This document shows positions 1 through 10,200 of a stretch of DNA of 64,000 nucleotides, piece after piece. Both the position numbers and the translations under genes were made by a program. The notes beneath the pieces are model-generated. The model was not told where the DNA came from. It saw only the letters and a list, made by a program, of their open reading frames with translations, and did not search any database. Origin of the DNA: Citrobacter sp. Marseille-Q6884 (GTDB taxonomy: Bacteria > Pseudomonadota > Gammaproteobacteria > Enterobacterales > Enterobacteriaceae); assembly GCF_945906775.1 (NCBI RefSeq), contig NZ_CAMDRE010000002.1:1364001-1428000 (forward strand). Direction: 5' to 3'. Positions within the stretch are counted from its first letter, which is position 1, and every line of letters begins with the position of its first letter.

Positions 1-852
1 CCTAGCAGAAATGGAGGACATCATTAGCGTACGATTATCACCCGAAGGCATTGAGATCCGGGCCTGTTCATAGTCGTTAACCAGACTATCGAGACTGGGC
101 TTAATCGCTTCAGGATTATTTCCGGGAAGTGAGTCTTTGATTTTTTTTGCTATCGCCACATCTGCTGGGGTAGGTACAACAGGAACCCCGTCTTTGACAA
201 ACCCTTCCGTATTGGTTTTTAAAGCAACATCGAGCGCTTTATAAAACTGGTTGTCCGAACGCTGGAACGCCCCTTGTAAAAAAAGACGCGTATATAAATA
301 ACCGCACAAAAAACCGATTGTCGAAAACCCTAAAATTAAGGCTAGCGCTAGTGACACAAAACTCTCACTGGGAGATTTGTCGCTCATCGAGGCCGCAACA
401 TGCCGGCTAAGTCCCATTAAATGATGGCCAATCGCTTTTGCATTAACCAGGGTTAAACCGACAATTATTTTAGTCAACCAGTCTGAAACTTCTTCAAGAT
501 TGGTATTTGGCCGCCCCTGATAATCATCGGTTGCTGCAGTGGATGTCAGAGCTTTTGTTTGATCGCTTGCTTTCGCACTGGTGATGTTTTTACTTCCCGC
601 TCGAGGAATACCAAACAGGAAACCGATTCCAGCTCCCACTGCAAGGCAGGCCATCACCCATAACAGAAAACTCCCTAACGCAATATCAAAGTTGATGGTA
701 ATGATGGCAATAAGACCTAGCGTGATCAGTGGAAATATTGCAGAGTTAACAATCAGCAGATCGTCATCCCCAGGTTTCAGCGGCGCTCGGCCCGACGAAA
801 ACACGGCGCTAAGCCAGGTTTTTACCGAAAGGACAAGAGATCTGAGAATCAT
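1..852 (-). CDS. Membrane protein of unknown function, 3' end cut by window edge
   Basis: The frame is open for 284 codons from an ATG at 850-852 to the window edge, so the C-terminus is not visible. A GAGGTG ribosome-binding site lies just upstream. Residues about 35-55 and 60-82 form two membrane segments, followed by an FGIPR motif at 80-84. A polar loop then carries the motif NTNLEEVSDWLTK at 116-128, and a third hydrophobic segment covers about 166-190. The tail is soluble. I do not recognise a named family with certainty. The FGIPR plus NTNLE-SDWLTK combination recalls membrane-anchor modules seen in bacterial conflict-type or YEATS-associated proteins, but that is recollection, not a search result. 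The gene is divergent from the giant-protein operon and may belong to the same accessory module. Confidence 0.85.
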   Translation of the reverse strand, partial: MILRSLVLSVKTWLSAVFSSGRAPLKPGDDDLLIVNSAIFPLITLGLIAIITINFDIALGSFLLWVMACLAVGAGIGFLFGIPRAGSKNITSAKASDQTKALTSTAATDDYQGRPNTNLEEVSDWLTKIIVGLTLVNAKAIGHHLMGLSRHVAASMSDKSPSESFVSLALALILGFSTIGFLCGYLYTRLFLQGAFQRSDNQFYKALDVALKTNTEGFVKDGVPVVPTPADVAIAKKIKDSLPGNNPEAIKPSLDSLVNDYEQARISMPSGDNRTLMMSSISAR

Positions 853-1156
853 GTATCACCTCAAAAACAAGCCAGATAACCATGGTGTCGGATTAAATAA
901 CTAAAGCACACTATTTTATGATGACTGATGATCTCGGTAAATTTATTTATAGCGATAACAAACTATTTAGACTGAATTTATGGTGAAGCATCGCCCATCA
1001 ATTAATATACTTTGATTTTAATCGGTACTTTTATCTTAATACATGTGAAAACCTCAGGGGTTCATACTGACGTGTGTGTATGCAATCCTGTTCTCAATCA
1101 TTTTCATTAGCTACAAGCATTAAAAATGTGTTCTGACTAAGTTGTGGGAGATATAT
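853..1156. other. AT-rich divergent intergenic region
   Basis: This gap of about 300 bases separates the leftward membrane-protein gene from the rightward leader peptide and giant-protein operon. It is clearly more AT-rich than both flanks and must hold the promoters of both units. I could not assign a convincing -35/-10 pair or operator palindrome by eye. Confidence 0.6.
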
Positions 1157-1240
1157 ATGTGCATGTCTCAGTTGGCGTATTTTTTAAAGGCTGCTATTTT
1201 TCTTTTAGCTATTAAAATTGCCAGTGAGGGGAAAGTGTGA
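1157..1240 (+). CDS. 27-residue leader or membrane peptide, coupled to the giant protein
   Basis: A GGGAG Shine-Dalgarno at 1146-1150 sits six bases before an ATG. The frame runs 27 codons and stops at 1238-1240. The stop overlaps the GTG start of the downstream giant gene at 1237-1239, the usual layout for translational coupling. The peptide begins MCMSQLAYFLKAA and has a hydrophobic core of about 17 residues (YFLKAAIFLLAIKIA) before a short polar tail, so it could be a small membrane peptide. Alternatively the ORF only serves to load ribosomes onto the giant cistron. No homologue is known to me. Support comes from the ribosome-binding site, the overlap and the position. Confidence 0.5.
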   Translation: MCMSQLAYFLKAAIFLLAIKIASEGKV

Positions 1241-4200
1241 ACATCATCCTGTTACCCGCAACGAATGGTTACCCGCTGCAACTCGATGTTATTACTGATG
1301 CAAATCAGCGAGCGACAGAGATGCTGATACATTACGGCGGGAATGTGAAGGCGACCTTCATGCTGGCAACTCCTTTCGACGTACCCGATGTACTTCTCAA
1401 TAAAACGGGGGAAGTCTGGTCACTCAAAACCCTGGCTGAAATCAGAAAAGATATTCTGCAGGAGGGGCAGACGCTAGAAGATAGATGGCGTGACGTTGTC
1501 ACTAAACTGTCTGCCATTGAGCTTCAACTGGATGCCAGTCAGCGTTTTGTCGGGGCCGATCTCTTTCCGGGTGCAGTTGAGGTCAAGGGTCATGCCAACT
1601 TCAATCTGTTCGCTTGCCTGTCTGCCACCAAAGAAAACCCGCTTCGCTGTGCCGGCTATGTGGCTTTTAGAGGGAACTTCAGCGCCAACATCAAGGGCAA
1701 AGCGGCAACCTTGACGCTGGCCTGGCGCATCGATTTCTCTGCGCAATCTGCGGGGCTTTCTTTTGCCGTTCCCGCATTCGGTGTGACGGTGCCCCAGTTT
1801 GCGTTCCCTGAACTCGACTGGTCACAAATTAATATTGCAAATTTTACTCCCGCGTTTCAATTATCGGCGCTACCCGGAATCCCTGTCAACATCACCAGTG
1901 AAGCCACGTGCGCCATCACCTACAGTGATGCTTTCGGGCTGAATGTGGATTTAGCCATAACAGGTGCGAAGATATCAGCCCTGGGTTCGACTCCCATCGT
2001 TTTAGGCGATTTCACTCTCAATTTCTCCAATGGAAAACTCTCCGTCACGAATGGGCTGACTGAGTCGGTGGTACTGATGACTACGGAGGACTATAGGGTT
2101 TCGCCCCTCGACAGCCTTACGCTGATGCTGCACCGTGGTGTCGCCCTCAATCTGCAGCTGGAAGTTCAGAACGGTCACGCAGAGTGGGCGGGGTGCCTCA
2201 GCGGCGATGTTTCTGTGTTCCCGACGTTGAATCCTGATAAGCGGCTCACGCTGACCCTGGCCTTGCCGTTCCAGCAGGGGCAATTCCGTCAGCAGGTGAA
2301 CGCAGGAGGGCTAAGCTGGACGCGCGAAATCCTTCTTCAGCCAGCAAATGAGGCGATCGAATCCTTTATTGAATACATGTCATCAATAAACAGCGTCGCC
2401 TTTAGCCTGCGCTTATCGGCGCAATTACTCGTTGCCGCCGGGAGCCTGGTAGACATACTGGGCAACGTTCTCGCCGGAGTTGTTCGTGGTGTCAACGGCA
2501 TTGCGCAACTACTTCTGCCGTTGCTGGAGAAGCTCACAGCGCTGGTCGACGCGGCAGAGAAGGCTGAAATCTTGATGGTGCTGGATGCCACAGAAGGGCA
2601 TTTGCAGCAGCTCGTCGTCCAGCTGCGGCACGCAACCCCTGCGGGCGATTTTGCTATCGAGGCAAACGGATTCGAACTGAGTGGGCCCAATAGTGGGGAT
2701 CTGGCGCTGTTTGTCGATCTTCGCGACGGGGCCAGCGCAGCTTACATCGTGTTGACTCCCCGTACTCCAGACACCTCGGCGGAGCTGTTAACCCTTGGCA
2801 GCGACCTCTGGTTTGCCTCGGCCGATACTGTGCGTCCGACAGGCGATGCCACTCTGGGCGACAAACCACCCACCAGACTGCTGATGGTTAACGTCAAGGC
2901 GAAGAACAACAACCGAATTAGCCTGGTGCCGTTTGGTCTGCGCAACGGCCAGGCTACGTTCATGCAGGTGCTGGACAGGCCGCTACCGGTACTGGATAGC
3001 GCGAATTTTGCCTGGGATGACTTTTCGCTGGTGCCGCTGGAAAAACTGGCAGACGCAACCCTTAAACTCCCGGCTAAAGATGAGCTGGATAAACGCCTAT
3101 TGCCCTTTCTGGCTGCACCGGCCACCGCCGTCAATGAAATGAATGCAGCCCTGAAGCAATACATCGAAATTAGGGAGATCGGGGCGGGCAGTCCCATCGT
3201 TCTTAGCGGCGGCAAGTTTAAAATCCCGCTGCAGATCGCTATCAACCTGTTGAAAAGTACAGTCGACTCAACGACGTTGCTCTCTCTTGATGTGCGGAGT
3301 ATGACCGCCTCGTTGGAGGGAGGACTGATTTATCTCGATCTGCCGGATACGTTCACCCTGCTTGGCATGGCGGTAACTTTCCAGGATAAAGACTCGGGTG
3401 CTCGGGTGCATGAAAAGCAGATGGTGTTGGATCTCAGAACCAACGATCCCCGCCTGTACTTCGCCGATAATGTCAGGGCGACACTGGCTTTTACCTCATT
3501 ACAGACAGACAGGAATGAAAAACCGCTGACCTTCATCTGTTCTGAGTTTGTAGTACACAGCGGCGGGTTGAACCTCACCGCGGCGCTGGATGGACGCACC
3601 ACCATCAGGTTAGAGGGTCTGGAAACCAATTTTACCTTTGATAAAGCCACACTGCAGGTCAACAACGGACGGATCGAAACCTTCCGTCTGAGGGCCAACG
3701 GCAAGTTACCGCCGAAGCTGCTCGGTGATGTCGACGCAGAACTGGAGCTTGATTTTGGTGACACGGGCCAGGGTCTCGATATGCTCGATGGTCGACTGAA
3801 GCTGGCAACAGAAAGCGTTCGCTGCGAGCAGACCCACTTTGAGTTCCGTCTCGAATCCCTATGGCTGCACGCTTTCAGGCAGGACGACCGGCTCTGTTTT
3901 TGCGTTTTCCTAACCGGGTCCGCATTTTTCAAACCCACCGTGACCGAATTGGCTGACGGAATGTTTAGCCAACTGGCTAACGTGGAGATCCGTTTCACTG
4001 ACTGTCCGATCTCCGGAGATTCAGACGCCGTCCGGCGCGAGCTGGCAAGGCTTAACACGTCATACGTTGTGGCGCTGGACCAGCCAGTCCAGAGCTCACT
4101 CTTCGACACTTTTTTCTTCGAAATTCGCAGCATCGGCTTCGAACCCCGGTGCCATATGTTTGATGATTTGCCTTTTGCTCTGGTGATTGGCGGACAAATC

Positions 4201-7200
4201 CGCTTTGCGGAACAAGGCGATGTGGTTCGCGCAGAGTGCGATTTCCATAAGCTTTATATCGCCGGGGGGACGGAAGGTCTGCTGCCAAGGATTCGCTGCG
4301 AAGGGCTGGGGTTGTCACTTTGTCTCGGATCGGCCCTCGAGATTGAAGGGAAGGTGGTGGCGGTGGATGGACGGATGCCAGCCTCCGTGCTGGTGAGCAG
4401 CAAGCCCGAGGTGGATATTCAGGCCAATGGATTTCTCGGTCAGGGTCGCGTGGCGATCCCCGGATTACCGCCTTTCGCCGCCTCGTTTGGCTTTGTGGAA
4501 ATTCGCGCGAAAAAGAGCCAGGAGGTACGTCGGGCCTGGTTTGTCTACCTTGAGGCACAGCGCATCAGCTACTACTTCCCGTTAGGGCCTGTGCCATTCT
4601 ACCTGCGTGAGGCCGGGTTAGGGCTGGGCTACCATTTCACCTATGTGGGCATCAAAGAAATTGATGCCGCGCCGAATTTGCCTGCGGTTATCAAGGTCCT
4701 GGACACGATAGCAAAAAGCGCCCTTGAACCGGCCAAGCTGACAACATGGGAAATTGCCGAAGAAGGGGATCTCACCCTGGTGGCGCGCGCGATGTTCTCG
4801 ATGAGCAGCGCCAATCCCCCGCAGGATCACTTCACATGGAACAAAGAGGAAGAGGAAAAATTACCCAATCTGCTGCTGATGAATGCGGTGCTGGCCATGC
4901 GAAAAAGCACATTCATGATGACTGCCAATGCCTGGCTCGGCTACAGCTATTTCGACTGGGATAAAAACCGCAATATTGGCGGCAACTCGCTGGCCGGGAA
5001 GCAAACACTGATCGGCTATGTAGTGCTCGCTGGGGAACGCAATGAGTTTCTCGCGCGTCTGGTCAGTAATCCAGGCGCAGAGATAGGCCCGCGCCTGTCC
5101 CTGCCGCCACAGTTCAAAGAGAGTCTGAAGAATATTCAGTATGATGCCACGCTGTATATGCGTCCCGGATTACTGCACTTTGAACTCGGCTGGCCGAACC
5201 ATATTCGCTGGAAGACGACGATTGCCGGGGTCAATATTGCCGTGGCAGGCGGGGCGATTTTCCGGGTGCATGATGGCGTGCTGCTGGTTGGTATGAATCT
5301 GGAGGGCCAGCTCAGTTTTGATCTCTCTGGCTCACTGAATGCGGGGGTTGTGGGGATCTCCGTCTCTGCATCGGTCCGCGCCGCGCTGCTTGCCAGGATC
5401 ATAGGCTATCTGGATCCGCTTAATGCCGCCAGCTCGCTCTATTATTCGCTCTTTTCGCTCCAGGTTAGGGTGGAGTTTTGCGTCTCGGCCTGGCTTGAGA
5501 TTGGGGCGCTCTTTTGCAAGGTTACTCTTCGCGCGTCGTTGTCGGTCAGCCTCCAGATTGATGTCGTCGCCGAGCTTGCCCTGCAGGGGGATGCGCAAAT
5601 GGGGTCAAGGATGCGGGCAAGCATTGCGGTTGCGGTCTTTGGTCGGACCCTCGGCTTGTCAGTGGGGCTGTCGCTCTCCCCAGGGATCGTCGACAGAGCG
5701 GCTGCTCGCGTGGGGCGGTTTATGGATCTGGGGCTGGTTCAGGATACGCCGTCGTCGGTGGCGGCCATCGATAGACAGGATGCCGATAACCAGAAAGCCG
5801 CGGAGCTGGGAGAGGCTCGAAGTGAGGCGCGCACTAAGGCGGAAAAAAGTCCCGAGTATCTACGGCCAGCCAATACCTGGGGCGCAGAGCGCTACCTGAT
5901 CAACAAAACCCAGTTCAACGCCGTGCTCTCCTGGCCAAAAGTGAGCCCGATCGATGAAATCAAGGACATTCAAAACTGGGTCTACATTACTTTCTTACCA
6001 GCAGAAAGCTTTGCCGCGGGGACATCGTCGTTTTACTGCGCACCGCCCACTGACAACAATCAGCCAAACGTAAAGGATCATAAAATCAGCCTGAGCGGGC
6101 TCCCGGCAGAGTGGCTAGTCAAAAAAATCTATCTCTACACCAACAAGGCATGGACAGAATTCACACCGGGTCCTTCCTTTGAGAAGGAAACCAGCATCAA
6201 CTGGCTGGCCCGGCAACCAATGGAAACCGAAACGGGTGAGAACCATTTCGCCACGCTTGAAGAGATGGTTGGATCCGCATTTTTGGGCAATAGCTCCGGT
6301 TACCGGGAGCCAACCGTAAGATCGCAGCCAGAGCGGAAAACACAAACCGCAAGCCTTCAGGAGCAATATCATGGCCAGGAGCTGGGGTACCTCGGCGCTA
6401 TCACCCAGGACCCGGCAGACCGGCGCTGCCACGAAGCCCGTGATTATCTGCTGCACAAATTCGCCGCTGACCTCTTTGATCTGACTACTACGGGCAGTAT
6501 TCCCGAGGACGATGTCCATGTCGCGCATATGGGACTGACGCTGCTGGTTCCGCTTGATGTAGCTGACGACGAGGCGATCGCCGCATTCGAGAAAATACAG
6601 ATGACCATTGGCAAACGAATCGATGGTGCGACGACGGCATATGCAGATTCCACCCGTTGTCAGTTCTTTAATCCTCCCCGTCTCCGCTATGCCACAGCCC
6701 CACCGGCGATGGTCAACACGAGCATAAAAGTCGAAGGCAAAACCGTAAAACTGGCATGGGCGCTTCAATGGGCCAGTGAGGTCGAGGCCAGAGCCGAAGA
6801 TTACTTACGTCACCATCGCATTGTACGTACGTTGACCGTTGGCAACAGTGAATACGTCAGCGAACCGATGATCGTCATAAGCGCCCTGCATGAGGTGTGT
6901 GAAAAAGATGTGAGCGGCACGAATATCCGCTACCACACAGCCAGCAACACCCGTTTCACGGATGACTTTGCAGACCTTCCGGTCGCGGTGAAAAATGTCA
7001 TGTTCAGCCCGGATTCCGGCGCCGTGGTGCGCTACGCAGTGACGCCGGTGTGCCAGAGTGACACCGATGGCTTGGTCTGTACGGATTTTGTCTCCGTTAT
7101 CAGCGGAGAGTATCGGTTCCCCCGACTGAAAAAGGCCGAAGCGACGCTCACGCTCAATCCCGATGAGTCGAAAATCGCCGGGACTTACTCCCTTGACATT

Positions 7201-10200
7201 GAGCTGCTCGCTGACGTTGATCCTACTGTTCGTCAGCAAAATCTGCCGAAAGGGATGTCGCTATGGTGGCGGATCGTCGCCCGTAGCGAAGCGATTTTAC
7301 CATCCGGACAGTATGGGTCTGACGCCCAGAGTCGCCGCTCGCTGGTGTCATCCCTCGGTGCCGGTCAGGACGCACGCCCTGGTGATGACATCTTCTTCGT
7401 CAGGCAGGATCCTGAGCAAGAGTGGCGCTTCTTGCGCGCTGAAAACCTGGCGAGACCAGATGGACTGGACGGACTCGATGCCCTGATCCGGGATCTGGAT
7501 AACCCGCGTTCCTGGACGCTGTACGCGCAGCTGGTGCTCAGAAAAGAGAGCGACCTGAACGATAACGTGGTCTTCGCAGGTCCTCTTGCCCCCCTGAAGC
7601 ATGCGGTAAAAATCATGCCTGCTGCGCAGGTGTTTCCGGTATCCGCGCTGGAGTATGTCCGGAAACCCTTTGCTTCCGACAGTGCGGTTATGCAGCCGGT
7701 CGCCGCTGAGGATTTGCTCATTGATTCTGGGCGGGCTGCGCTGCCCGAACCCACGCTTGATCCGGATCGAATCACGCTTAACCTGCATCCGGAATTTGGT
7801 GCCGCCTCGTCGCTGAGCTGGAACATCAGGCCCTCAGACCAAACCGTGAACAGGAAGCGTTTCAGGCTTCGCAGCGGCTTCACCCTCTGGTCGATTACGC
7901 TGGATAACGGCCAGGTCAGCTGGAAGACGGCGAAACGCCACAGTGAGGTCCGCCTGCTGGATGAGGCACGGGTGAAGGTGACGCCAGGAGAAATCGGTGA
8001 GCCCGCAAACTGGAAGATGCGCTACCCAAGCCAGGCCTGGCGGCGTGCCAACGGCAATGCGCCCTGGGTTTCGCAGGATAATGCGATCATCTGTTGGCCC
8101 ACATTCCCGATCCGCAAACACCTCTTGCCTGAACCATCGTCGGAGCTGATCAGGGCGCTGCTGAGTCACGACAAACCTGATGTTATCGAGCTAAAAATGG
8201 TTCATCCCGACAGCATAATCCAGCAGACAAAATGGACGTTTTCTATTCAAAATGAGAAGCGTATTGAACTTGCAGAGGGCAAAATTGCGCTTAAGGGGAT
8301 GACTGCGGCAGTGCTGCGAGACACCCTGCGCGAGCTGACTGCCGAGCCCATCGAGACTGACAGTTCGCAGTGGTCCTGCGAGCAGCGTTCCGGCTGGATA
8401 CTGGAGCTTCAACCCATAAACAAATCGGTCAGCGTTCAGCCTGAACCTGAGCGAATCGCCCTGGATTTCGGGAAAGACCTGCATCCCGCACTCGAATACC
8501 TGTTGACGCAGATGCGCAGGCCTGAAGGTAAGGGGGCGCTTTTCGTGCTGGACAAACGTCCGGTACCGGTAGTGAATGCCGAACAGTTGGGCACTTTCCT
8601 GAGCGTCACGGGTGATGCCGCCGATCCCTACGGCTGGGCGGCACTTGACCGGTTGGGGTTGGGCGTCACGGTGCGTTTATTTGACAGTAATGAGAACCAG
8701 TTTCTCGCTCCTGAATATCTGTACAAACAGGTCAAACAGGGGCTGGAAGCCACCAAAAAGGTGTACCCGGAGTTTGCCAGAAACCTGTGCGTCGAACGCC
8801 TGCTGCAGCCGGGGACCATGACCCAATGCGTTCCGTTCACCCTGCGGGCGGATCGTACTGGCACCTTCAGCCACGAAGGCACCGATGCTACGCTGCTGCC
8901 CCCATCGCTGGTGATAGTGCGGCTCTCTGTTCGCCCGGCAATATCGTCCTCAGTGGGCCCCTGGCAACCTGCTCAGGTACCCTGGCGTGTATTCTGGGTT
9001 GCCTTCCGTAATGCCTTCCAGTTGCCACTGGTGGACAAAAAAGAGTCGCCAGCCGACCTGCAGAAAGAGGATTTCGAGAATTACGGTGAGCAATGGGCGA
9101 AGTGGAACAACCGCTATTTCACTTATTCGATCCTCAATAACCATTCGGGCGATCTCTTCGCGCTGGGAGCCATCGAGCAAACCCAGCCTGTACGCGTGGC
9201 TGCCGATCAGTGCGGCCGGATATCCGTCACCCTCCCGGAAGCCGATGGTTGGGCACATCAGCGGGCCTATGCCGTGGTGCCGCAGTGGCGCTATGCGGAG
9301 ATGTTGGGGTTGATATCCGATGAAGCCCCGTCCCTGGGCGACATTCGCAATGTTGCCATTATCGAACGCACCGCGCCGGTGATGCCGCAGACGGTATACG
9401 CCCTGGAGCGAATCGGCGACAAGCAGTGGGGCCTTAAAGATGGCGTGCTGGTGAAACGAGAAGCGGGCGATAGTCTGATCCCGGTAGGGCGCATTCCCGG
9501 CAAAGACATGGCCTTTGTGCTGCCGCTGCATCCGGAGCAAATCCTCAATGAAGATAATGTTCCCCTGAAGCACACCCTGTCGCGCACCGGGCTTCTCTGG
9601 CAACTGGGGCTGCACAACGTCGATCCAGAATGGTGTGGGGAGTACCAGCATATGTCTGCTCGCACAGACATCACGTCCAGTGAGCTGAAAGAAGGTGAGC
9701 TGCTGGCGATGCTGAACGCGAAAGTGGCAGAAGGACACACTTTTGCCCGCAGCAAAATTCGTCTCGTCACGAATCTGCCACATTGGTATCGGCACACGGT
9801 CCACGCCGCAGCCAGCGCCGGGCTTTCTGTCTCCCCAGCCAGCGCCATCTATTTACCAGAGGCCTATGCAAGCCTGGTGACGGTCGACGATGATGGTCTG
9901 GCTGTGCTGACCCCTAATCATCCGTGGGAAAAATTGCTCAGTACCATGCCGCAGATAACACCGGAAGAGGGTCCGCTAAAAATGGCGCGGTATCGCGTTA
10001 GCTGGCCACTGCTGCGCTACCATGATACCACGGATGAGATCACTGCCAACCTGTGGGATGATCCGCTGTCTGAGCTTCCCGATCCACAGGTTTGTTACGA
10101 TCTTGAACTGCGGACGGCAGCGAGCGGGCTTCACCCGCAGTCGACCGTCAGGCCGCTGGCGCGAATTTTCCGGGCGCCTGATTCCCGTCCGGACAACCGC

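Noticed and set aside
581..904. 107-codon plus-strand frame at the left end
   Set aside because: It is the antisense of the membrane-protein gene, which has membrane helices, conserved-looking motifs and a good ribosome-binding site.
3330..4558. Long minus-strand frames (up to 267 codons) inside giant gene A
   Set aside because: They have serine/arginine-rich composition typical of antisense shadows in a GC-rich reading frame and no start signals.
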